In this document: one piece after another, positions 55,054 through 64,000 of the stretch | Position numbering within the stretch: position 1 is the first letter of the stretch | How the letters are laid out: each line of letters starts with the position of its first letter | From: an uncultured Allorhizobium sp. | Lineage (GTDB): Bacteria; Pseudomonadota; Alphaproteobacteria; Rhizobiales; Rhizobiaceae | Length of the DNA stretch: 64,000 bases | Direction of reading: 5' to 3' | Assembly (NCBI GenBank): GCA_958439205.1 | Contig: OY288189.1 | Location: forward strand, 2,991,001-3,055,000 | Notes under the pieces: generated by a model | What the model was told of the DNA's origin: nothing | Database searches by the model: none | What the model saw: only the letters and a program-made list of their open reading frames with translations | Position numbers and translations under genes: made by a program

Positions 55054-57606
55054 TCAGGCCCCTGCCTTTGCCGGCACCTTTTCGCCCTCGGACTCGTCCC
55101 GCTGGAAGTTTTCCGGGCGCAGCTTGAAGGCAATCAGGATCGGGCCGGCGATGTAGATCGACGAGAAGGTACCGATCAGAACGCCTGCCAGCATGGCGAA
55201 GGTGAAGGATGCGATGACTTCGCCGCCGAAGAGATACAGCGCGCCGAGAGCGAGGATCGTACTACCGGCGGTCAGGACCGTACGCGACAGCGTCTGGTTG
55301 ATCGATTCGTCGATCAGCACCTCGAGCGGCATCTTCTTGTAGCGCCTCAAGTTTTCTCGCATTCGGTCATATACCACGACGGTGTCGTTCAGTGAGTAAC
55401 CGATAATGGTCAGGATGGCCGCGATACTGGTCAGGTTGAACTCGATGCCGGTCACCACGAAGAGGCCGAGCGTGAAGATCACGTCGTGCAGCGTCGCGAT
55501 GATAGCACCGAGGGCGAACTGCCACTCGAAGCGGAACCAGATGTAGATCAGGATGCCGAGCAGGGCCGCGGCCACACCGATCGTTGCGGAATAGGTGAGG
55601 TCGCTGGAGACCGACGGACCAACCACTTCGACGCGGCGGAAGTCGTATTCGGCTTCCAGCTCGCCACGAACCTTGGTCAGCGCCGACTGTTCGGCATTCT
55701 CGCCGCCATCCTGCGCCTGCAGACGGATCAAGGCACTGGACTCATCCCCGAAGCCCTGCGCCTGGACTTCTCCGAGGTTCAACTGGCTGAGGCGATCGCG
55801 GATGTCGGAAAGATCGGCCGTTCCATCGCGGGCCTGGACCTCGATGATCGAGCCGCCCTTGAAGTCGATGCCGAGGTTCATGCCGACGGTCGCAAAGCCG
55901 ATCAGCGACGCCACGGAAATCACCATGGCGAGGCCGAAGTTGAACTTGCGCGCCGCCATGAAGCGGATGTTGCGGTTGTCGAAGAAGCCGGTACGCACGC
56001 TCTTCGGCATGTGCTTCGGACGCTTCCAGCGATACCAGAACGCCATCAGCCAGAAGGTCAACGTGAAGGCGGTGAAGACGGTTGTGACGATACCGATCGA
56101 CAGCGTCACGGCAAAGCCACGAACCGGGCCGGACCCGAGGAAGAACAGAACAACGGCGGCGATCAAGGTCGTCAGGTTGGCGTCGACGATGGTCGCGAAC
56201 GCCTTCTTGAAGCCGATATCGATCGCCTGAATGAGAGGCCTGCCGTTTCGCGCCTCCTCTCGGATACGCTCATAGATCAGAACGTTCGAGTCGACCGCCA
56301 TACCCATGGTGAGCACGATACCTGCGATACCGGGCAAGGTGAGCGTCGAGCCGATCAGCGACAGCGCGGCCAGGATCATCGCGATGTTGGCGGCAAGCGC
56401 GATATTCGCCATCACGCCGAAGGTGCCGTAAAGTGCGACCATGAAGACGACGACGGCAATGCCGCCGATGATGCTGGCGGTGACGCCGGCATTGATCGAA
56501 TCCTGGCCGAGGCCCGGACCGACGGTGCGCTCTTCGACCACGGTCAGGGTTGCCGGCAAGGCACCAGCACGCAAGAGAACGGCGAGGTCGTTTGCGCCTT
56601 CGACGGAGAAGTTGCCGGAAATCTGGCCGGAACCGCCGATGATCGGCTCGCGGATGACGGGCGCCGAGATGACCTGCTGGTCGAGCACGATGGCGAACGG
56701 CTTGCCGACATTTTCCTGCGTTGCCTGCGCAAAGCGCTGGGCGCCGCGGCTGTCGAAGCGGAAGCTGACAACCGGCTCATTGGTCCTCTGGTCGAAAGAG
56801 GCCTGCGCATCGACGAGATTTTCACCCGAAATCAGCGCACGGCGTTCGATCAGATAAGGAACGGCCGGGTCGTCGGTCGAATAGAGGACTTCCGACTGCG
56901 CGGGCGGGCGATTGTTGATCGCCTCGGTGACCGACATGGTCGTGTCGACCATGTGGAAAGACAGTTTCGCCGTCTGGTTCAGCAGGGCCTTGAGGCGCTG
57001 CGGATCGGTGAGGCCCGGGACCTGCACGATGATACGGTCATCGCCCTGGCGCTGGATGAGCGGTTCGGTGGTGCCGAGCTCGTCAACGCGGCGGCGCACG
57101 ACTTCCATGGACTGGGTGAGCGCCGAAGTAACGCGATAATCGATGCCTTCATCGGTCAAAGCGAAACGCAGCAAGCCATCATCACCCTGCTCGATCGTGA
57201 CTTCGTTCACGGTGCCGCCGGTCAAGCCACCGACGCTGACCGGATCGGTCAATGTGCGTAGCGCTTCGATGGCAGCGGGGATCTTGTCGGCATCGGTGAT
57301 GCGCACCTGGATCTGCTGGCCGACGCCGGAAAGGCCCGTGTAGCGGACACCGGCTTCACGCAACTGCGTGCGCACGTCGCCAACGATCGTCTCGAGACGC
57401 TCCTTGACGATGTCCTGGCGCTCCATCTTCAGCATGATGTGCGAGCCGCCCTGGAGGTCGAGGCCGAGCGTCACCTTATGTGTGGGGAACCACGAGGGAA
57501 ATGCTTCCAGTTCCTCGTCCGTGAAGGCATTGGGCAACGCGACAAGGACGCCGAGCGCGACGGTCAACCAGATGAACAATGTCTTCCAGCGGGAAATGTA
57601 AAGCAT
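55054..57606 (-). CDS. secDF: Fused protein translocase subunit SecDF
   Basis: An 850-aa fusion of SecD and SecF that uses the proton gradient to pull proteins through SecYEG. The N-terminal SecD part begins LYISRWKTLFIWLTVALG, with a large periplasmic domain; its membrane part has GMAVDSNVLIYERIREE. SecF starts near residue 535 (ARKFNFGLAMVISV) and includes GYSLNDTVVVYDRMREN. Twelve membrane segments are expected. It follows yajC by 62 bases, the usual order. Confidence 0.96.
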   Translation of the reverse strand: MLYISRWKTLFIWLTVALGVLVALPNAFTDEELEAFPSWFPTHKVTLGLDLQGGSHIMLKMERQDIVKERLETIVGDVRTQLREAGVRYTGLSGVGQQIQVRITDADKIPAAIEALRTLTDPVSVGGLTGGTVNEVTIEQGDDGLLRFALTDEGIDYRVTSALTQSMEVVRRRVDELGTTEPLIQRQGDDRIIVQVPGLTDPQRLKALLNQTAKLSFHMVDTTMSVTEAINNRPPAQSEVLYSTDDPAVPYLIERRALISGENLVDAQASFDQRTNEPVVSFRFDSRGAQRFAQATQENVGKPFAIVLDQQVISAPVIREPIIGGSGQISGNFSVEGANDLAVLLRAGALPATLTVVEERTVGPGLGQDSINAGVTASIIGGIAVVVFMVALYGTFGVMANIALAANIAMILAALSLIGSTLTLPGIAGIVLTMGMAVDSNVLIYERIREEARNGRPLIQAIDIGFKKAFATIVDANLTTLIAAVVLFFLGSGPVRGFAVTLSIGIVTTVFTAFTLTFWLMAFWYRWKRPKHMPKSVRTGFFDNRNIRFMAARKFNFGLAMVISVASLIGFATVGMNLGIDFKGGSIIEVQARDGTADLSDIRDRLSQLNLGEVQAQGFGDESSALIRLQAQDGGENAEQSALTKVRGELEAEYDFRRVEVVGPSVSSDLTYSATIGVAAALLGILIYIWFRFEWQFALGAIIATLHDVIFTLGLFVVTGIEFNLTSIAAILTIIGYSLNDTVVVYDRMRENLRRYKKMPLEVLIDESINQTLSRTVLTAGSTILALGALYLFGGEVIASFTFAMLAGVLIGTFSSIYIAGPILIAFKLRPENFQRDESEGEKVPAKAGA

Positions 57607-57668
57607 GGAACTCTCGGATTAAGGCATCGGAAAATGGCAAAGGCCGGCTCGAGGCCGGCCCAGCGGGA

Positions 57669-58016
57669 TCAGGCGGCGGTTTCGGTCTTGACCGGTTCGC
57701 CCTTGACGCGGACTTCCGCGACGTATTGGCGCATCGCACGAACCTTCACGCCGTCGGCGATTTCGAGTTCGAGTTCCTTGTCGTCGATCACCTTGGTCAC
57801 CTTGGCAACAATGCCGCCGCCCATGATCACCTGGTCGCCACGACGGATGGAGGAGAGAGTTTCCTCACGCTTCTTCATCTGCGTGCGCTGCGGACGGATC
57901 AGGAAGAAGTACCAGACCACCATCAGCGGTGCGAAGAGCAGCAGCATCTCCAGTCCGGACCCCATAGCGCTCGAAGCGGCGGCGCCGTCCTGGGCAAAGG
58001 CCTGCGTGATAAACAT
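57669..58016 (-). CDS. yajC: Preprotein translocase subunit YajC
   Basis: A 115-aa protein with one membrane helix (LEMLLLFAPLMVVWYFFLIRP) followed by QRTQMKKREETLSSIRRGDQV and a beta-rich tail, the YajC pattern. It partners SecDF. Leading residues MFITQAFAQ resemble other alphaproteobacterial YajC starts. Promoters for yajC-secDF must lie in the 206-bp gap shared with the divergent ATPase gene. Confidence 0.95.
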   Translation of the reverse strand: MFITQAFAQDGAAASSAMGSGLEMLLLFAPLMVVWYFFLIRPQRTQMKKREETLSSIRRGDQVIMGGGIVAKVTKVIDDKELELEIADGVKVRAMRQYVAEVRVKGEPVKTETAA

Positions 58017-58222
58017 GAAAGACTCCCTCTTGATGCGTTCTGTTAGAGCCGCGCGGCCCCCTCGTCAGGTCGCCGGAATATAGTGAGAGAGCCCGTGAAT
58101 GCAACAGAAACAGCAAGCAAGCGTACCATTTTCGAGACCCCTACCCTTTATGCCCGCAATTCTGCGTGATACCGCCCGGCATCAGGCTTTCGAAGCCGAA
58201 GCATATGACGAGGAGGATGACG

Positions 58223-59095
58223 ATGGCCGATCAGACCGTGGCAGCACTTCTGGCTGAAGTAAAACGTCTCGCCGATGCCGTGGAGCGGCTTGCAGGCCCG
58301 CCACCCGCCATCAATGACTGGCAGGCAGCCGACTGTTTCGTCTGGTCTCCCGTCCGTCTGCATCTGCAGCCCGTCAAGCGTCCCAACCGTGTCGAACTCG
58401 GGCTTATCCGCGGCGTCGATCACGTGCGCGACATCCTGCATGAAAACACGCTGCGCTTCGCCGAGGGTTTCCCGGCGAACAACGTGCTTCTCTGGGGGGC
58501 GCGCGGCATGGGCAAGTCCTCGCTGGTCAAGGCCGTACATGCCGACATTGTCAAGACCAATGGCATCACGCTCAAATTGGTCGAGGTGCACCGGGAAGAC
58601 ATCTCCACCCTCCCTGCCCTGCTCGACATCATCAAGGACGCCCCGCACCGGATCGTCGTCTTCTGCGACGACCTCTCCTTCGATCATGACGACACGGCCT
58701 ACAAGTCCCTCAAGGCAGCGCTCGATGGGGGCGTGGAAGGCCGGCCGGACAATGTCCTCTTCTATGCAACATCCAACCGACGCCATCTCCTGCCCCGCCA
58801 CATGATGGAGAACGAGCAGTCGACCGCGATCAATCCGTCAGAGGCTGTCGAGGAGAAGGTTTCACTATCCGACCGCTTCGGTCTGTGGCTCGGCTTCCAC
58901 AAATGCAGCCAGGATGACTACCTGACAATGATCGACGGCTATGCCGCGCATTTCGAATTGCCGCTGCCGCGCGAACAGTTGCGCCACGAGGCGCTGGAAT
59001 GGGCAACGACCCGCGGCGGCCGGTCCGGGCGTGTCGCCTGGCAATATATCCAGGATCTCGCCGGACGGCTGCGGATCTCCACTGACCGCGCCTAA
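58223..59095 (+). CDS. DUF815-family AAA ATPase
   Basis: A 290-aa P-loop ATPase: Walker A in LLWGARGMGKSSLVKA, Walker B in IVVFCDDLSFD, and TSNRRHLLPRHM, the sensor-1 Asn region typical of DUF815. The role is unknown. AGGAGG spaced 6 bases before the ATG at 58223 fixes the start; upstream in-frame starts lack a site. A coiled stretch (LLAEVKRLADAVERLA) leads the protein. It is divergent from yajC and ends at a strong terminator. Confidence 0.88.
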   Translation: MADQTVAALLAEVKRLADAVERLAGPPPAINDWQAADCFVWSPVRLHLQPVKRPNRVELGLIRGVDHVRDILHENTLRFAEGFPANNVLLWGARGMGKSSLVKAVHADIVKTNGITLKLVEVHREDISTLPALLDIIKDAPHRIVVFCDDLSFDHDDTAYKSLKAALDGGVEGRPDNVLFYATSNRRHLLPRHMMENEQSTAINPSEAVEEKVSLSDRFGLWLGFHKCSQDDYLTMIDGYAAHFELPLPREQLRHEALEWATTRGGRSGRVAWQYIQDLAGRLRISTDRA

Positions 59096-59116
59096 GACCT
59101 GACAGAACAGAATAGA

Positions 59117-59148
59117 GAAAGGCCCGGAACGCGAGTCCCGGGCCTTTT
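59117..59148. terminator. Bidirectional terminator after the DUF815 gene
   Basis: AAAGGCCCGG and CCGGGCCTTT pair around AACGCGAGTC with T/A tracts on both sides; it also serves the convergent nlpD-like gene. Confidence 0.9.
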
Positions 59149-59170
59149 CACTTACCTGGTACGCACTACT

Positions 59171-60721
59171 CTATTCCAGGAAAGTGATGGGGTTGACCGG
59201 TGCTGCGTCCTTACGGACTTCGAAGTGCAGCATGGGTCGCTTGACGTTGCCGGTCATGCCGGAGGTAGCGATCGTCTGGCCGCGCTGGACCTTCTGGCCA
59301 CGCTGGACGGACAGGCTGTCGGCATGGCCGTAGACGGTGACCTTGCCATCGTCGTGGCGGACGAGAACCGTGTTGCCGAGTTCCTTCAGGCCGTTGCCGG
59401 CATAGATGACGACGCCGTTTTCTGCAGCCTTGATCGGCGTGCCCTGCGGGACCGAAATCGCGATGCCATCGCTGCGCTTACCGTCGATATTGGCGCCGAA
59501 GTTGGCGATGACGGCACCGCGTGCCGGCCAGCGATACTTGCCGATGCCCGTCATTTCGGGTGCTGCCGATTCCGGCTTGGCGGCGGCGACTTCCGTTACC
59601 GACTTGTTGGCGGCAGGCGCCTTGTATTCAGCCGGCTGGCCGGCGGCCGGAACCGAAGCGGTCTGAACCGGGTCAGCGCCCGCAGCAGGCGCCTTGGCAA
59701 CCGTTGCAGCCGATGTGCCCTTTGCAGGAACAGCGAGTGCTTGGCCAATGCGGATATTGCCGGTGGTCAGCCCGTTCGCCTTCTTCAGATCATCGACAGA
59801 GACACCGTTTGCCTTGGCAATGCGAGCGAGCGAATCGCCTGGCTTCACGACGTAGGAACCAGCACCTTCGCCAGCGCCCGCGGTGGACTTGCCGGTTGCG
59901 GCCGAAGCGGCGACCTGCTGCTTTTCACGCGAATTCGGTGCGCTCGGCAGAACGGCCACGTTCTGCTGCTGATCACCCGGCAGGACCGGCTTGCGGCCGT
60001 CGGTCGGCAGACCGGAGGCGTTTGCAGCGGCACGGGCGGAATTGGGACCACCGAAGGTCGGGATGATGACGAGCTGGCCGGGTGCCGCATCCGATGCATG
60101 GGTCAGGCCATTGGCCTTGAGCAGTTCCTTCTGCGGAACGCCATAACGATCGGCGAGCGTCGCGATGGTTTCACCCGGACGCAGCGTCACGCGGGCAGCA
60201 CCGGTCGTCGACCAGCCGCCCTGCTTTGGCGTGGAGCCTGTCGTGGTCGGCTCGGCAAGAACCTGGCTTGGATTGGCGGATGCCATCTGCTCGCCCTGCT
60301 GGGGTGCAGACGGGAAAGGCTGCGACAGCGCTGCGGCGCGTTCGGAATTGTTGTTGGAGACCGGAGCCTGGGCCATGCCCGAAGGTGCAGCAAGCTCGGA
60401 ACGCTGGACGGACGCCGGCGTGCTCGCCGCACGCGCCGAGACCGGCTGCTCATAGGCTGGCGCTGCCGGCATCGGCTGGGCCATTGCCTGGTTCTGACCA
60501 TACATGCCACCCCCATTGCCGATGCTCTCGGCGGGAACGGGCGGCTGGCCACGCATGGCGGACTGTCGGGGAATGGACGCAGTCGTCAGACTGTCCGTAG
60601 AGAAGACCGAGCTGAACCGCGAGGCATCCGAACTGCAACCGGCTGCAGTACCGGCCAGGAGCAGCGCACCGCACAAACGAGCGACGGGCAATCCAGCTTT
60701 CGGCGATACACTTTTACGCAT
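59171..60721 (-). CDS. nlpD: NlpD-like LysM/LytM lipoprotein
   Basis: The 516-aa exported protein has a signal peptide with Cys in AGTAAGC, two LysM peptidoglycan-binding repeats (about 180-225, LRPGETIATLADRYGVP; about 290-335, VVKPGDSLARIAKANGV) and a C-terminal M23/LytM domain (about 395-516). The zinc ligands are degenerate: HxGxD is RSDGIAI and HLH is MLH, as in NlpD and EnvC, which activate amidases rather than cut. The synteny surE-pcm-nlpD supports NlpD. The start at ATG 60721 follows the signal peptide; the longer frame adds 13 residues. Confidence 0.88.
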   Translation of the reverse strand: MRKSVSPKAGLPVARLCGALLLAGTAAGCSSDASRFSSVFSTDSLTTASIPRQSAMRGQPPVPAESIGNGGGMYGQNQAMAQPMPAAPAYEQPVSARAASTPASVQRSELAAPSGMAQAPVSNNNSERAAALSQPFPSAPQQGEQMASANPSQVLAEPTTTGSTPKQGGWSTTGAARVTLRPGETIATLADRYGVPQKELLKANGLTHASDAAPGQLVIIPTFGGPNSARAAANASGLPTDGRKPVLPGDQQQNVAVLPSAPNSREKQQVAASAATGKSTAGAGEGAGSYVVKPGDSLARIAKANGVSVDDLKKANGLTTGNIRIGQALAVPAKGTSAATVAKAPAAGADPVQTASVPAAGQPAEYKAPAANKSVTEVAAAKPESAAPEMTGIGKYRWPARGAVIANFGANIDGKRSDGIAISVPQGTPIKAAENGVVIYAGNGLKELGNTVLVRHDDGKVTVYGHADSLSVQRGQKVQRGQTIATSGMTGNVKRPMLHFEVRKDAAPVNPITFLE

Positions 60722-60899
60722 GACTCGACCCACATATGACTCAACTTGATGTGGGATCATTAAAGCGCGTTAGTATTACCGGTCAGTTAACCCCGTGGAT
60801 TCATTGTGAACGAATTCGACGATACGCATATAAATGATGCAGAAAACCGGCTTGTCCGCAGGGCCTTCGGTCACACTCGACAGATGTTAAACATCGACC

Positions 60900-61553
60900 T
60901 TAGAGGTGCTGGGCAATCTTCGGCTGCAGAGGCAGGAAGGGCACTTCGAACAGGTCTTCGCGCTCGAAACGGCTGCCCGTCTTGGTCAGCCGAACCATGA
61001 TGCAGCGCTCTTCCTCCACCATCAGTGGCACGAGCAACATGCCGCCGGAGACGAGCTGCTCGGCGTAGAAGCGCGGCATGACCGGATAGGCGGCGGTCGA
61101 AACGATGCGGTCGAACGTGCCCTCGCCCGGCAGGCCATTCAGACCATCCAGCTGGCGCAGGATCACATTGCGGATCGAGAGTTGCTCCAGGCGGCGCTGC
61201 GCACTGGCGATCAGCGTCTTGTAGCGTTCGATGGAGATCACCCGCTCCGCGAGTCGCCCCAGGATTGCCGTGACGAAGCCGCTGCCCGTGCCAACCTCGA
61301 GGACGCGGTGGCCGGGCTTCACCTGCAGCTGGGCCAAAAGCCGGACCGCGAGATCAGCACCTTCCATGAATTGGCCGCAGTCGATCGGGATCGAGCGGCT
61401 CGAATAGGCGCTCTGGGCGAATTCCGGCGGGACGAAAACCGAGCGCGGCGTCTGCTCGACGGCCGTCAGCAGGTCGAGATTGGTGATTCCTTCCGCCCGC
61501 AGCCTGAGAACGAGTGCGGCAAAACCTTCGCGCTCGACAAGAGCTGATCTCAC
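60900..61553 (-). CDS. pcm: Protein-L-isoaspartate O-methyltransferase family protein
   Basis: The 217-aa SAM enzyme repairs isoaspartyl residues. It has [18 protein letters not shown] (SAM motif I), [19 protein letters not shown] and [14 protein letters not shown]. Its start overlaps the surE stop by 4 bases (ATGA), as in many proteobacteria. The usual QTIS motif is replaced by [11 protein letters not shown], so activity may differ from the E. coli enzyme. Confidence 0.92.
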   Translation of the reverse strand: MRSALVEREGFAALVLRLRAEGITNLDLLTAVEQTPRSVFVPPEFAQSAYSSRSIPIDCGQFMEGADLAVRLLAQLQVKPGHRVLEVGTGSGFVTAILGRLAERVISIERYKTLIASAQRRLEQLSIRNVILRQLDGLNGLPGEGTFDRIVSTAAYPVMPRFYAEQLVSGGMLLVPLMVEEERCIMVRLTKTGSRFEREDLFEVPFLPLQPKIAQHL

Positions 61554-62320
61554 GCCTCGTCTCCCGCAGCGAGCGCCTGGGCAACCAGATCCTGCACCGC
61601 GTAATCCGTCATGTCGAGCTTCAGCGGCGTCACCGAAATCTTCTTCTCGCGCAGCGCATGGATGTCGGTGCCGGCCCGGAAATTGCCCTTGCGGTCACCG
61701 AAGCGGAGCCAGAAATAGGGAAGCCCGCGGCCGTCCTGGCGCTCCTCGACCGAGAGGCCGAAGTCCAGCTTGCCCTGCGACGTGACGTCGATGCCCTGAA
61801 CTTCTTCGGGTTCACAGTTCGGGAAGTTGAGGTTGAGGAAGGTGCCGGGTGGCAGATCCACGGTCGACAGCTTCTTCAGAAGATCGGGCGCCAGCGCCTC
61901 GGCAACATGCCACGGGATCGGCGCACCGGCCTCGTAGCTATAGGCCTGGCTCAGTGCAAAGGAGCGGATACCGTGGACCGTGCCTTCGATCGCACCGGCA
62001 ACCGTTCCGGAATAGGTAACGTCATCAGCGAGGTTGGCGCCGGCATTGACGCCCGACAGCACCAGATCCGGCTTGCGGTCGAGCACCTTGCGGATCGCCA
62101 TGATGACGCAATCGGTCGGCGTGCCGCGCAGCGCGAACTTCTGATCTCCGAGTTCCCGCAGACGCAAGGGTTCCGAGAGCGTCAACGAATGAGCCAAGCC
62201 GCTCTGGTCGGTCTCGGGCGCCACGATCCAGACATCATCGGAGAGGCTGCGGGCGATCCGCTCCAGGGCGCCGAGGCCCGGAGCATGGATACCGTCGTCA
62301 TTCGTCAGCAGGATGCGCAT
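61550..62320 (-). CDS. surE: 5'/3'-nucleotidase SurE
   Basis: The 256-aa phosphatase has [16 protein letters not shown], with the metal-binding Asp pair, and [23 protein letters not shown]. It dephosphorylates nucleotides and is linked to stress survival. GGAG lies 5 bases before the ATG at 62320; GTG at 62326 is an alternative. It is 22 bases after serS and coupled to pcm. Confidence 0.95.
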   Translation of the reverse strand: MRILLTNDDGIHAPGLGALERIARSLSDDVWIVAPETDQSGLAHSLTLSEPLRLRELGDQKFALRGTPTDCVIMAIRKVLDRKPDLVLSGVNAGANLADDVTYSGTVAGAIEGTVHGIRSFALSQAYSYEAGAPIPWHVAEALAPDLLKKLSTVDLPPGTFLNLNFPNCEPEEVQGIDVTSQGKLDFGLSVEERQDGRGLPYFWLRFGDRKGNFRAGTDIHALREKKISVTPLKLDMTDYAVQDLVAQALAAGDEA

Positions 62321-62342
62321 GGTCACTCCGGTCGCGGCGTGA

Positions 62343-63626
<1,284 letters not shown>

Positions 63627-63729
63627 CGTCGTTCCAGGTCTTCAGCTTCGACCGGGAGCGGAGTGGCCGGCGGCCATGTCCGGCCCCATGTCTCAATGGG
63701 TTGGCTGCGGCGGGACTGCCCGGATCGTC

Positions 63730-64000
63730 TCAGGTTTGCTCAGCAGAGCTGGCCTCGGCGAGTTCCGTGGCAGCGCGCTTCTTCTCGATGAGTCGCGCCG
63801 CATAGATCGCAACCTCGTAGAGAAGGATCGTCGGCAGTGCAAGACCGATCTGGGAGAGCGGATCCGGCGGCGTGACGATGGCGGCAATGACGAAGGCAAC
63901 GACGATGAAATACTTGCGCTTGTCGGCAAGCCACTGGCTTTCCAGAATGCCGACACGCACCAGGAGGCTGGTCACGACCGGCAGCTGGAAGACGAGGCCG
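63730..64000 (-). CDS. tatC: Twin-arginine translocase TatC (C-terminal part)
   Basis: The frame is open to the window edge; only the last 90 residues are seen. GLVFQLPVVTSLLVRVGIL and the last membrane helices (YFIVVAFVIAAIVTPPDPL; LALPTILLYEVAIY) are TatC-specific. TatC is the receptor for twin-arginine signal peptides. The charged tail ends EKKRAATELAEASSAEQT. Confidence 0.94.
   Translation of the reverse strand, partial: GLVFQLPVVTSLLVRVGILESQWLADKRKYFIVVAFVIAAIVTPPDPLSQIGLALPTILLYEVAIYAARLIEKKRAATELAEASSAEQT

Noticed and set aside
55486..57261. 591-codon plus-strand open frame opposite secDF
   Set aside because: An antisense shadow of secDF with biased composition (Asp/Arg/Gly) and no signature.
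57641..57659. GGCCGGC/GCCGGCC hairpin between yajC and secDF
   Set aside because: No T tract; these genes are expected to be co-transcribed, so it is not called a terminator.

Overview
The window is ordinary high-GC chromosomal DNA from an alphaproteobacterium of the order Rhizobiales, most likely Rhizobiaceae (Rhizobium, Agrobacterium or Sinorhizobium relatives). The signs are a CobN-type cobalamin cluster with CobW, a fused SecDF, small DUF1127 proteins, a CCUCCUCCC-loop small-RNA locus, a CinIR/TraIR-like quorum-sensing pair, an ATP12 homologue and an Irr-type box upstream of the suf operon. No tRNA, rRNA, transposase, phage gene or CRISPR array was seen.

Layout. (1) 1-1171: a partial DUF2157 membrane protein, then a non-coding array of three hairpins with anti-Shine-Dalgarno loops, then a DUF1127 gene whose terminator loop repeats the motif. 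(2) 1195-18960: cobalamin biosynthesis in two minus-strand operons. The upper one is cobP-cobW-cobN-GFA protein-GNAT-cobO behind a cobalamin riboswitch. The lower one is cbiX-[DUF429-like domain + cobH]-cobL-cobI-[cbiG + cobJ]-cobM-nucleoside hydrolase. A TauE/SafE permease and a ParDE module lie between them. cobG/cobZ, cobF and cobK are not in the window. (3) 19167-24113: lipoprotein, ATP12 chaperone, HAD phosphatase, RluA pseudouridine synthase, CrcB, HemG-like flavodoxin and a small orphan. (4) 24132-25639: copper handling (YcnI-PCuAC fusion and a DUF2946-like protein). (5) 25834-30492: tandem glycine riboswitch and gcvT-gcvH-gcvP. (6) 30581-34964: small exported and flagellar-rod-like proteins, the luxR-luxI locus with a lux-box-like palindrome and a coupled small gene, then Lrp and LysE.

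(7) 35100-46302: the Fe-S assembly operon (IscS-like-sufB-C-D-S-T on the minus strand), with sufA displaced about 4.3 kb because an opposite-strand uracil-catabolism operon (rutA-B-C-D-F) lies between sufT and sufA. rut has a consensus sigma-54 promoter and a RutR-like palindrome. (8) 46508-49852: alpha/beta hydrolase, PIN toxin-antitoxin pair, patatin-like protein, anmK. (9) 49991-53664: tyrS, a second DUF1127 gene, trmFO and a small membrane protein. (10) 53774-58016: homologues of two mitochondrial complex I assembly factors (NDUFAF6-like, NDUFAF3-like), secDF and yajC. (11) 58223-64000: DUF815 ATPase, then nlpD-pcm-surE-serS and the 3' end of tatC.

Main leads: the anti-Shine-Dalgarno hairpin array and its DUF1127 partner; a 13-bp element placed identically in front of that array and of the second DUF1127 gene; the rut block splitting suf; and the mixed early/late cobalt-insertion gene set with domain fusions and in-frame palindromic repeats. 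All domain and family assignments come from reading motifs; no database search was run.
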